From Bacteriovoracaceae bacterium (GTDB lineage: Bacteria > Bdellovibrionota > Bacteriovoracia > Bacteriovoracales > Bacteriovoracaceae): a DNA stretch of 64,000 nt. The position numbers were made by a program, and so were the translations under genes. The notes below the pieces were generated by a model that was not told the origin of the DNA, did not search any database, and saw only the letters and a program-made list of their open reading frames with translations. The stretch covers positions 1-64,000 of the forward strand of contig CANFVK010000002.1 in NCBI GenBank assembly GCA_947450475.1. The letters are read 5' to 3'. Below are positions 17,175-25,507 of this stretch, in pieces. Position 1 is the stretch's first letter, and the number at the start of each line of letters is the position of its first letter.

Positions 17175-19577
17175 CTAGCTTATATAATCCACATTGATTC
17201 CGTTAAATTCTGTTTTTTCAGAAATCTCACTGACTAATTTCTTTTCGGCCACAACGATTAAAAACAGCATCGTGTCGATTATGTCATCTTTAGTGAATTC
17301 AATTTGATGCATCCGTTTAAATTCAGCACCAGCATTTTTATAGGCTTCATAGATAGCATCTCTTTCTGCTTCTGTACTGGCCCCATGATTGATCCATTTA
17401 CTTACTGATTCCCTTGAGCGGTAATGGATAACATCTAAAACGCGATATCCATTTCTTTCCAACGAGGACTCTAAGTCTCCTGGAGCAAAAAAGTTGACTC
17501 GTGCCGGATTTCTCAAGGCTTGAATTTTAAATGAGTCAGCTCGATCATTAACATTGTAAGCGGCCAAATGGGTAAAGACGACTCTCCCTTGAGGTTTTAA
17601 CACTTCAGCGATTTCCACAAGAGCATGATCTAAGTTAACAAATTGCAGTCCCTGTCTACAAATGACAACATCTACTGAATTTTTATCTAGTGGAATTGGA
17701 GTCTCTACCGAATTGATAATCAACTGGTCAACATTGTTCATCGCCTGCTCAGTCATGTCAGAAGAAATATCTAATCCAATAATCTTTTTAACTTTACCTT
17801 TAAATTCTTTTGCAACTAACCCCGTACCAGTAGCAACATCTAATACAACTTCATCACCCTTTATTTTGGCTTGATTGAAAATAGTTGTAATAAGTTCTTG
17901 ATCATGAACCCAATTAGAGGATTGGTTATAAAGCTTTGACCTATTTTTAAAATGCTCTTTTGCTTCTTTGTTTTGTTTTTCCATTTGTTCAAAAATTCTT
18001 TTTGTCTCTTCAATTGAATGCTTCTCAATTTGTTTTAGCTCATTCATTCGTACATCTCCATCAAAAACTTGAATGTCCGATCCAATCAAAGTATTGCCTA
18101 GATAGACTGGTCTTTTAAAAAATTTAGCTTCTGGTTTTGGAAGATAAATATTTAAAGGATTGCGGTAATCATAGGGACGCTTTTCAATAACATTATTTAT
18201 AGTTCGATAGACATCTCTTAGCTGGTCGTGAGTTAAGTGCGGGGTAAACTTGATAAAACCGGGCTGTTCAATATCTTCCTCGATTGATCTTTCACGGGAC
18301 AACCAATCCAAGTGAGCAAGCTCATCTTTAATAATTCCTTCTTTTACAAAGCGAAAATAATCCTGAGTTCCTGTGATTGCAGAGAGATATTTAACCCGGG
18401 TAATTTCTCTAAATTCCTGGCAAAAATCAATTGTCTCCTTCATTACTTCCATCGTATCACTTGGGGCACCCACAATGAAAAGTCCACCTATCTTTACTTC
18501 AGCTTCTCGGTTAATTTTAATACAATCCATGATGGCATTTTTAGAGGTCCCTTTGTGGTAAGCTTTTAATGTATCTTTTGATACAGACTCCATTCCATAA
18601 AGAACTAAATCTAAACCCCGATCACGTAAATTTTTTAGGACTGGAACATCCAGACCGACGACCCGACTGAAAATGACAGACCTAAAGTCATAAGCCGACC
18701 ATGCTTCGTCAGTAATTCGATTTGTATAGTCCCTGTCGGTAATATAGGTTAAATCGCTCCACCAAACAAAACGAAATTTATATTTTTTATAATGCTCAAT
18801 TTCTCGACGTACTCTTTCAGGACTCTTGACGTTTAAATCCGGAAAAGCCCTATAGCAAAAAGTGCAGTTCGCATAACAACCTCTTGAATAACTCATAAAT
18901 ATTTCTGGAATGACATCATTGGGCTTAAATCTATCCCAAACAGAAAAATCCTGAAAAGGAAGAGCATCTTGATCAGTGATTTGAGCTCTCTTTTGATTTT
19001 GTACTGGAAAGCCTATTTCGTTTCTAAAAACCAGGCCATCAATTTTGTCGATTGATTTGGCAAACTGATTTCTTGAAAACCAATCCATAAATTCAGTGAG
19101 AGTCATTTCGCCCTCACCACAGACTGCATAATCGGCCCGCACATGTTTCATAATCAGCATTGGATGGGAGGTAATTAATGGGCCACCTAAAATAATGGGC
19201 ACGTCAGGTCGTTCTTTTTTTATGACTTCACAAGCTTCGCGAAGATAATTAAAGCTGTCTCCAAAAGTTGAAATTCCGATAATATCAAATTGCTGGATTT
19301 TATTTTTTAAGTCCTCGGGTTCATAAATTTCACGCTGATCAAGTAACGTCACTTTATAGCCCAATCCCTTAAGCAAACCAGCAATCATTGAAGGTCCTTC
19401 AAATGGTGCAGTATGTGCCCACTCCCAACCGTATGGCATGACAAATGGTGATGGCGGAACAATAAGACCAAAATGAATGGAAGAAGTTTGCTTGGCCTCC
19501 TCAGGTAACGGCAATTGCTTTAATCGATTTAAAGTCACATTAAATTCTGAATTCTTAGGTCCAGTTATTTTTACCAT
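17175..19577 (-). CDS. cobalamin-binding radical SAM enzyme fused to a SAM methyltransferase
   Basis: The 800-residue protein has three parts. Residues about 35-170 form a B12-binding-like Rossmann domain (IIGISTFGDS, ILGGPLITSHP) without a DxHxxG base-off motif, as in BchE-like enzymes. Residues 225-480 are a radical SAM barrel with C234-x3-C238-x2-C241 binding 4Fe-4S. After a Lys/Glu-rich helix (510-545), residues 541-790 form a class I methyltransferase with LDVATGTG (579-586). Such enzymes can methylate or rearrange unactivated carbon. The methyltransferase part is paralogous to that of the GyrB fusion (HFKNRSK...SSNWVHDQEL, KVKKIIGLDIS). It is first in the seven-gene run, with the ABC importer divergent. 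AGGAGCTAAC precedes the ATG. Confidence 0.85.
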   Translation of the reverse strand: MVKITGPKNSEFNVTLNRLKQLPLPEEAKQTSSIHFGLIVPPSPFVMPYGWEWAHTAPFEGPSMIAGLLKGLGYKVTLLDQREIYEPEDLKNKIQQFDIIGISTFGDSFNYLREACEVIKKERPDVPIILGGPLITSHPMLIMKHVRADYAVCGEGEMTLTEFMDWFSRNQFAKSIDKIDGLVFRNEIGFPVQNQKRAQITDQDALPFQDFSVWDRFKPNDVIPEIFMSYSRGCYANCTFCYRAFPDLNVKSPERVRREIEHYKKYKFRFVWWSDLTYITDRDYTNRITDEAWSAYDFRSVIFSRVVGLDVPVLKNLRDRGLDLVLYGMESVSKDTLKAYHKGTSKNAIMDCIKINREAEVKIGGLFIVGAPSDTMEVMKETIDFCQEFREITRVKYLSAITGTQDYFRFVKEGIIKDELAHLDWLSRERSIEEDIEQPGFIKFTPHLTHDQLRDVYRTINNVIEKRPYDYRNPLNIYLPKPEAKFFKRPVYLGNTLIGSDIQVFDGDVRMNELKQIEKHSIEETKRIFEQMEKQNKEAKEHFKNRSKLYNQSSNWVHDQELITTIFNQAKIKGDEVVLDVATGTGLVAKEFKGKVKKIIGLDISSDMTEQAMNNVDQLIINSVETPIPLDKNSVDVVICRQGLQFVNLDHALVEIAEVLKPQGRVVFTHLAAYNVNDRADSFKIQALRNPARVNFFAPGDLESSLERNGYRVLDVIHYRSRESVSKWINHGASTEAERDAIYEAYKNAGAEFKRMHQIEFTKDDIIDTMLFLIVVAEKKLVSEISEKTEFNGINVDYIS

Positions 19578-19672
19578 AAGTTAGCTCCTGATTATCCCTA
19601 TCTTAAAACCATTTTGAATTTAGGGGATGCTGATATTTGTCACTACTTCATTACAAATTCATTTCACGATCA

Positions 19673-19708
19673 ATGGTTATACGTAAGTGATAAAAATCAA
19701 CTAACCAT
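19673..19708. promoter_or_regulatory. inverted repeat in divergent promoter region (possible operator)
   Basis: The arms ATGGTTA (19673-19679) and TAACCAT (19702-19708) form a perfect 7-bp inverted repeat around a 22-base AT-rich centre. They lie between the radical SAM gene (minus) and the importer genes (plus). No convincing -35/-10 pair was found for either direction, so operator function is only a possibility. Confidence 0.3.
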
Positions 19709-19764
19709 AAAATGAGATAGGCTATTATCATGTGCTTATTCTCCAATCATTCAGGGCTATCAAC

Positions 19765-20736
19765 ATGAAAAACAAATTTAATTTTAGTATTATTATTTTT
19801 CTTTTAAGTGGCTTTTCGTTACTTTTCTCACAAACAATGCCAACAAAATTGGTCTATGCTGCTCCAACCGTGCTTCCTTCCAGTATTTGCTATATTGCAG
19901 TTATTAAGAATTATTTTAAAGAAGAAGGACTAGATGTTGAGGAAAAGATGTTTTCTTCAGGAAGAGACGCCCTTCAGGCATTGGCTTCACAGCAAGCTCA
20001 ATTTCAATCGGGGTCAGAAACTCCTTTTGTTCATGCAATCGTGCAAGGAAATGATCTCATAACGATAGCAGCTATATCTGAAAATCATGAAGTAGGTTTT
20101 ATTGCAAGAACGGATCATGGAATTTTAAAACCTGAAGACTTGAAAGGAAAAAAGATTGCAACGGCAGCAGGAACCAACTCTGATTATTTTATGTATCAGT
20201 TGTTAAAAAAATATAATTTAAAAAGCAGTGATTTACAAATTACCAACATGAAAGATCCAGACATGAAAATCGCGTTGATTAATGGTGATATAGATGCCTA
20301 TTTTTCCCGCGAACCCCATCTTTATTACGCAAAAAAAGAACTAGGAGACAAAGCTAAAATTTTTGAGCCCGGAGATCTTTATTATGGACGCCAACTAGTC
20401 AACATGAATCGTGATTACGCTTTAAAAAATCCATTAATCGTTAGGAAAATCATTCGCGCGCTCCTAAAAGCCGAAACCTTTATTATTAAAAATCCTGGTG
20501 AAGCTCAAAAACTTGTTGCGACAAAATTAAAAATTGATTCCAAAGATATTGCAGAGCTGTGGAAAGACATTATTTATAAAATAGAGCTCGATAAAAAACT
20601 TCCTGAGATCTTAGAAAAAATTGGTGAGTGGTCTGCTTCCAGCAGTAAAAAAACGGGGCCTTTACCAAACTTCAAAGATCACATTTACAAAGATGGTCTT
20701 AATAATGAAAAGCCGAGTGCCGTTGAAATTCAATAA
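19765..20736 (+). CDS. ABC transporter substrate-binding protein, NitT/TauT (SsuA/NMT1-like) family
   Basis: About 323 residues from the ATG at 19765. A GTG at 19732 would add 11 residues ahead of an already complete signal peptide (MKNKFNFSIIIFLLSGFSLLFS). The mature part is typical of nitrate/sulfonate/taurine/thiamine-precursor binding proteins: YIAVIKNYFKEEGLDVE, a stretch contrasting high-affinity pocket residues around FQSGSETPF, then DLKGKKIATAAGTNSDYF. It binds a small solute in the periplasm and delivers it to the permease encoded next. The solute cannot be read. It overlaps the permease start, so the genes form an operon, divergent from the radical SAM cluster. Confidence 0.85.
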   Translation: MKNKFNFSIIIFLLSGFSLLFSQTMPTKLVYAAPTVLPSSICYIAVIKNYFKEEGLDVEEKMFSSGRDALQALASQQAQFQSGSETPFVHAIVQGNDLITIAAISENHEVGFIARTDHGILKPEDLKGKKIATAAGTNSDYFMYQLLKKYNLKSSDLQITNMKDPDMKIALINGDIDAYFSREPHLYYAKKELGDKAKIFEPGDLYYGRQLVNMNRDYALKNPLIVRKIIRALLKAETFIIKNPGEAQKLVATKLKIDSKDIAELWKDIIYKIELDKKLPEILEKIGEWSASSSKKTGPLPNFKDHIYKDGLNNEKPSAVEIQ

Positions 20737-21514
20737 GCTCATTAAGCAACCTTCAAGTTTAAAACTTTTAGCCTTTGTTCTAACAATAGGGATTTGGGAA
20801 TTTACTGCTTCAAAAGGAATTTACCGTACTCACTTGTTTCCTCCTCCCTCAAAAATTATTCCAAGTATGATCGACATGATTCAAAGCGGAGAACTTTGGT
20901 CTAACTTAAAGAGTAGTTCTCAACGCTGGTTTTTTGGTTATGGAATCGGAACTATTCTTGGAATCACCATGGGGACCTTAACTGGTAGGAGCTACTGGCT
21001 AAAACACACACTAGGATCCATCTTTAATGCTTTAAGTTCGATCCCTAAAATAGTCTTGATTCCATTGGCAATTCTTTGGTTTGGTCTTGGGGAAACCCAA
21101 AAGATTTTATTGGTAGCTTGGGGCAGTTTTTTTCCAATTTGGCTAAACACTCAAATGGGAATTGAACAAATTGAAAAAGAATATTTGTGGACGGCAAATA
21201 GTTTGGGTATTAAAAATGCATCTTTGTTTTTTCATGTCATCATTCCAAGTGCACTCCCCAACATCATCACCGGTATGAGAATAGCAATATCAACAGCAAC
21301 ATTTTCTTTGGCAGCAGCTGAAATGTCTGGTGCCTTTAGCGGGATCATTCATCAAATATTTTATTCTCACGAAATGTTTCAAACTGAAAGGATGATGGCC
21401 GGAATGATTTACGTAACTATTTTTTCATTTCTATTAAATGAAATGTTTATCTTTTTAGCTAAAGTCATTGTTCCCTGGGCAACGACAAATAGAGAGCAAT
21501 TCAATGAGGAATAG
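20705..21514 (+). CDS. ABC transporter permease, NitT/TauT (SsuC/TauC-like) family
   Basis: About 269 residues with six predicted membrane helices and the BPD_transp_1 coupling (EAA-like) loop (WTANSLGIKNASLFFHVIIP, then SALPNIITGMRIAIS). I place the start at the ATG at 20705 (MKSRVPLKF). An ATG at 20693 is possible, and the frame is open back to 20621. The first 32 bases lie inside the binding-protein gene, indicating translational coupling. With the flanking genes it forms a complete importer of the sulfonate/nitrate/pyrimidine-precursor type. Confidence 0.86.
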   Translation: MKSRVPLKFNKLIKQPSSLKLLAFVLTIGIWEFTASKGIYRTHLFPPPSKIIPSMIDMIQSGELWSNLKSSSQRWFFGYGIGTILGITMGTLTGRSYWLKHTLGSIFNALSSIPKIVLIPLAILWFGLGETQKILLVAWGSFFPIWLNTQMGIEQIEKEYLWTANSLGIKNASLFFHVIIPSALPNIITGMRIAISTATFSLAAAEMSGAFSGIIHQIFYSHEMFQTERMMAGMIYVTIFSFLLNEMFIFLAKVIVPWATTNREQFNEE

Positions 21515-22229
21515 CTTAATAATAAAGAATTTAAGTTTTAAGTATGAAGAAAGTCACAATTTGATTTTTGACAAAATAGATATTGTCATTTCAAAGGGGG
21601 AATTTGTTTGCATTCTCGGTCCATCAGGCTGTGGAAAGAGTACTCTTTTAAATATAATCGCAGGCTTTATTAAGCACCAGCATGGAAGCATCGAACGCGC
21701 CGATAAGGTAAGTATGGTTTTCCAAAAAAACAATCTCTTCCCTTGGAAAACGGCCTTAAAAAACATCACACTTGCTCTTTCGGCGCAAGGTCTTAATCAA
21801 GAGGAGTCTTGTAAAAAAGCAAGACATTATTTAAAGCAAGTTGACCTCGAAGGTCACCAGCACAAGTATCCCTTTCAACTTAGTCTGGGCATGCAACAAC
21901 GAGTCGGAATTGCTAGAGCTTTTTCACAGGAATCTGAATTACTTTTGATGGATGAACCCTTTGGTTCGCTTGATGCTCAAACCAGATATAAAATGCAGCA
22001 ACTTCTTTTAGAAATTCGAAAGAAAGAATTAGTAACCATAGTTTTTGTTACTCACGATATTGATGAGGCAATCTTACTGGCCGATCGAATTATTTTGTTA
22101 TCGAATTCATCAGGCACAATCAAAGAGGAAATCGTTATAAATAAAAAAAAAGAAATTGAAGGCCCAGTGATAATGGACCGGTCACAATTTATTGAAATTC
22201 GAAATAAAATATTTAAGCTTCTTATATGA
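21504..22229 (+). CDS. ABC transporter ATPase, NitT/TauT (SsuB/TauB-like) family
   Basis: About 241 residues from the ATG at 21504, which overlaps the permease stop by 11 bases. A TTG at 21468 gives a longer but less likely form. It shows Walker A GPSGCGKST, the Q-loop FQKNNLFPW, a signature variant LSLGMQQR (the usual LSGGQ has LG in place of GG), Walker B LLLMDEP, the D-loop and the H-loop FVTHDIDEA. The short length and the NLFPW sequence are typical of nitrate/taurine-type importers. It powers import through the permease. The gene ends 23 bases before the convergent von Willebrand lipoprotein gene. Confidence 0.9.
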   Translation: MRNSLIIKNLSFKYEESHNLIFDKIDIVISKGEFVCILGPSGCGKSTLLNIIAGFIKHQHGSIERADKVSMVFQKNNLFPWKTALKNITLALSAQGLNQEESCKKARHYLKQVDLEGHQHKYPFQLSLGMQQRVGIARAFSQESELLLMDEPFGSLDAQTRYKMQQLLLEIRKKELVTIVFVTHDIDEAILLADRIILLSNSSGTIKEEIVINKKKEIEGPVIMDRSQFIEIRNKIFKLLI

Positions 22230-22252
22230 TCTGGAAAACTAAAATCTAAAAT

Positions 22253-23299
22253 CTAACTTCTAGTATTACCGTCATCAACATCAAAATCTATTTTGAAATA
22301 ATCACGCTGAATATCTTGAACAAAATCCATTGTATAAAAATTAATCGTATTTGTTGATTCTTCGTAAAACCAAACTCCACCAGCCTCTTTAGGGCCTGGT
22401 GGTAATAACTTATCTTTGTAATAAACTTTGATAGTACTCACCACTGGACGCTGTTTTAAAAGAAGACTTGGCAAGCTAACTAACGAGGCGATGTCTTTAC
22501 CTATTTTTGCGAGATCAGAACCAAAATCATCGATACAGGCCGAAATATTAAATCCTCTCGTTAGATTGATTGCTGCTTCAAACTGACTTCCAGCATAGGG
22601 ATCATCATCTCCTGGATTGGTGCATCCCTGTAAATCTTTACGATTAAGAGCGCCATAAAAACGAAGAATTTTATTACCTGCAACATATTGCGATAGTGTT
22701 TTCACAAAATTTGGAGCATCGTAAGCCGAACCGAAATCAATCATACTCTGCTCTTTTTCGTCAGTTATCATTATGACTACCAAATGTGAATTTGGTCTTA
22801 AAAAAGCTGGTCGAGATGCTGTCGCTCCGTTGTATAAATCGAGAACTCTTTTTACATTGTAAAAAATATATTCGGAAGAATCACCATTGGTACCTAAACT
22901 AGAAACGACATCTTGAAATTGAGCGACCGTGCGATCAAAAGAAGTGGGATCGCGCGGATCAATGAGTGTCCAATCAAATGGATTGGCAAAGCCTAGAAAT
23001 GGAGCTTGAGATCTATCGGTGGTAATTATTCCGATCTTCCAATTTATGTAAGGCTGCTTTGCAAATTGTTCTAAAAAGATGCGGGAGTTTCGAATAACCC
23101 CTTGTTGAATAGAATTCATACTTCCAGAGTTATCAATGACCATCAGTACATCAATATTCTTGTCATTTTCCAACAGACTCAGCGGATATATACGCTTGTC
23201 GACTTCAATGGCCGGTAAATTTTGGTAGTAGGCGTACTTTGTATCTTTTGAACACGAAAGAGCAAAAAGAACTAACAAAAATAAGAATCTTAACTTCAT
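22253..23299 (-). CDS. von Willebrand factor A-domain lipoprotein, CglB-like candidate adhesin
   Basis: The 348-residue product has a lipoprotein signal peptide with lipobox LFALSC (C16). Its vWA domain (about 49-275) begins VLMVIDNSGSM, giving the metal-ion-dependent adhesion site D56-x-S58-x-S60. Later blocks GIITTDRSQ and VIMITDEKEQ supply the Thr and Asp positions. Two cysteines (QGCTNPGD, SACIDDFG) may form a disulfide. In Myxococcus gliding, the vWA lipoprotein CglB is the surface adhesin driven by the Agl-Glt machine. Here the gene is last in a ten-gene run beginning with an AglR-like motor subunit and overlaps its neighbour by 4 bases. The CglB role is inference from domain and context. 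Confidence 0.7.
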   Translation of the reverse strand: MKLRFLFLLVLFALSCSKDTKYAYYQNLPAIEVDKRIYPLSLLENDKNIDVLMVIDNSGSMNSIQQGVIRNSRIFLEQFAKQPYINWKIGIITTDRSQAPFLGFANPFDWTLIDPRDPTSFDRTVAQFQDVVSSLGTNGDSSEYIFYNVKRVLDLYNGATASRPAFLRPNSHLVVIMITDEKEQSMIDFGSAYDAPNFVKTLSQYVAGNKILRFYGALNRKDLQGCTNPGDDDPYAGSQFEAAINLTRGFNISACIDDFGSDLAKIGKDIASLVSLPSLLLKQRPVVSTIKVYYKDKLLPPGPKEAGGVWFYEESTNTINFYTMDFVQDIQRDYFKIDFDVDDGNTRS

Positions 23300-24810
23300 T
23301 TCAACTCACCTTTAAGGCATTTGTTTTTGATAGAGGCACTCATATGAAACAATTCGTCTCCCCACAAAACACCATCGTAAGGAAAACTTAACTGGTTGTT
23401 TCGAACAGTCGCGGCACTTTGTTGACTGACTTCATCACTGCCGGCAATTTTCATATTCATCTCTATTTGTCTCATGCGAGAGATCAACTCAATCTTCACA
23501 AATTGCATTTTATAAAGAGCAGTTTCAAGCAGAGTTTTACGATTAATCCATTGAGCATTAATTTCATGTTGAAGAGAATTATCAATTGCTACTACTTGAT
23601 CTTGAATTTGCATAGTGTATTTAGAGTCTAGCTTCTTGCTTTCTAAACTCATTTTCTCTTTTAGCAATGAAGCTTTTGCTTTTTGTAAGTTCGTAATGAA
23701 GAAATTGGCCATAACCGGTTGAGCCTTAGGATCATTTAAGTTCTTATCAATCTCTTTTGCCCATTTTCGATTAACCTCAACAAAACGCTTTAAAGCGTCT
23801 CTTGATTCGCTGAACTGGCACAACATAACATTGGCCATGGCACTTACTAAATAAGCTTCTGGATAAAATTTATCGTTAAACACAGTTAATTCAAGTGTCG
23901 CTAACTCTCCCTTGGTTCGAGAGTAATCTCTTTCTTTTAAATGTGCCCATAAAGATTCGGTTCTAGCTTTTAGAAAATAACTAGAACTTTCTGGAATTAA
24001 GTCATAGTACTTTGTAGACTCAGCCACTGATCCAGCTTGATACAGAAGACGAGCAAGAGTCATAAAATACAAAGACAATTCCTCTTCATTATTAGAATTT
24101 TTTAAAATGGGTTCAATTACCGTTTTAATGATTTTCCCAGAAGCCCCCAGCTTACCATTTTTAGCAAAATGAAGAAGTGCAGTTTGGGCTAATGGCATTC
24201 TTAAGGGATCAGACTCATCGAGCTTGCCAATCCAAACTAGAGCATTGTCCTTAGTTCGAAGTGCCTTTAGTGCTTGAAGAGAGTAGTTTAATTTAGAAGG
24301 AGTAGCCTCAATTCGTTTAAGCTTTTCAGAAGCATTTTGAGTTAAGTAAAAACCATTATCCACGATGATCTGTGTGGCTTTTGACCCTACGATCTGATCG
24401 AGGGCTATTGCCAATTCACTTTGGAGAAAATTACCGCTAGAAGCCAGTTCTATCCATTGAGAAAGAAAAGTTTGAACATGTCCTGTTTGAAATAATAGAT
24501 ACAATTCGCTTGCTTGCTTTAAAGCTAAAGACTTTTGATCCTTAATCGATGGTACTAACGAAAGAGCCTTATTGAATTGTTTATCAAGGATGAGCTCTAT
24601 CCAAAGGTTGGTTGCGACATCCCTAACTCCCAAGGCTTTCCACGTTGAGTAAAGCTGGATTGCAAAAGGGTTATCAAGGCTGAGCTTTTTCTGAACTTGT
24701 AGCTGGTTTGAAAAATCAATATCACTTCCTGCAAGATTCTGAAGTGTTCCCGAATCAGCTAAAAGGTTGAAGCTTGAGCCAAGTATCAAACTTACAATAA
24801 TTTTTTTCAT
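23296..24810 (-). CDS. periplasmic TPR-like protein of the gliding-type cluster
   Basis: The 504-residue exported protein (signal peptide ending about residue 18, LLADS) is almost entirely helical, with degenerate TPR-like pairs such as LYFMTLARLLYQAGSVAESTKYYDLI. A late region (about 400-460) of long helices may form a coiled coil. TPR proteins of this kind (GltC-like) are parts of the Glt complex in gliding bacteria. The gene overlaps both neighbours by 4 bases (start with the barrel gene, stop with the vWA gene), so translation is coupled. Orthology to a named Glt protein cannot be fixed from motifs alone. Confidence 0.6.
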   Translation of the reverse strand: MKKIIVSLILGSSFNLLADSGTLQNLAGSDIDFSNQLQVQKKLSLDNPFAIQLYSTWKALGVRDVATNLWIELILDKQFNKALSLVPSIKDQKSLALKQASELYLLFQTGHVQTFLSQWIELASSGNFLQSELAIALDQIVGSKATQIIVDNGFYLTQNASEKLKRIEATPSKLNYSLQALKALRTKDNALVWIGKLDESDPLRMPLAQTALLHFAKNGKLGASGKIIKTVIEPILKNSNNEEELSLYFMTLARLLYQAGSVAESTKYYDLIPESSSYFLKARTESLWAHLKERDYSRTKGELATLELTVFNDKFYPEAYLVSAMANVMLCQFSESRDALKRFVEVNRKWAKEIDKNLNDPKAQPVMANFFITNLQKAKASLLKEKMSLESKKLDSKYTMQIQDQVVAIDNSLQHEINAQWINRKTLLETALYKMQFVKIELISRMRQIEMNMKIAGSDEVSQQSAATVRNNQLSFPYDGVLWGDELFHMSASIKNKCLKGELK

Positions 24811-25499
24811 CCGCGATCACCTGTTCCGAACAAGTAACCGAACTCGAGGTAACCAATACCATTATGAATACTTCTTTCGCCATTTAATTGGGATTGAGTA
24901 TAAAATTCATTCTTAATTCCAAATCGAGCGCTGGCATGTTTTCCAAGCCAGAAAGATAAGCCAAGATCTGCAAAGGCTAAGTTTTTATCACCAGAGGAAA
25001 GCTTGACCTTGCCACCGCCTAAAGCAATATATTGATCAAAGTATACTACGGTGTCTGCAGTCCAGCGCAATTTTCCGTAAACAGTATTAAAGTTTACAAA
25101 TAGTTCTTGGCCATTTAAGGCGTAATCAGTATCTGGAAGGATTTGCTTTGAATCAAATAAAATTTTTCCGGAGCTTGTTAATGCATTGGTGTAACGAGTG
25201 TAACGAGCACCGAGGGCCCACTTACCATTGATATGATAGCGGTAAGCCAAAGCCGTTTGTTGAGTAGAGAGGTGGCTATCAGCTGTGAAATTATTAGCAC
25301 CTTGAATGGTGACTTCATGACGATTCACCAAACTTGAATAGCGAGTATTTAAAACATATAATTTATCTTCACTAAGAACAGTTGTTACCTTGTCATTAGG
25401 AATATTGAGCGAGTCCAATTTTTTTTCTAAGTCAGAACTGCCTTGGGCAAAACCTTGGGCACTAGCTAACAATGAACAAGTAATAATTAATTTTCTCAT
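24807..25499 (-). CDS. outer-membrane beta-barrel protein of the gliding-type cluster
   Basis: About 230 residues. I choose the second of two consecutive ATGs (25499), since GAGG lies 6 bases before it. The TTG at 25511 is an upstream frame extension. A signal peptide (MRKLIITCSLLASAQGFAQ) is followed by alternating hydrophobic strands with aromatic girdles (LAYRYHINGKWALGARYTRY, then TVVYFDQYIALGGG). The end, LEFGYLFGTGDRG, lacks a terminal aromatic but is barrel-like. In Agl/Glt systems small barrels (GltA/GltB) form the outer-membrane part. Context suggests the same here. The gene overlaps the following TPR gene by 4 bases. Confidence 0.6.
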   Translation of the reverse strand: MRKLIITCSLLASAQGFAQGSSDLEKKLDSLNIPNDKVTTVLSEDKLYVLNTRYSSLVNRHEVTIQGANNFTADSHLSTQQTALAYRYHINGKWALGARYTRYTNALTSSGKILFDSKQILPDTDYALNGQELFVNFNTVYGKLRWTADTVVYFDQYIALGGGKVKLSSGDKNLAFADLGLSFWLGKHASARFGIKNEFYTQSQLNGERSIHNGIGYLEFGYLFGTGDRG

Positions 25500-25507
25500 C
25501 ATACACC

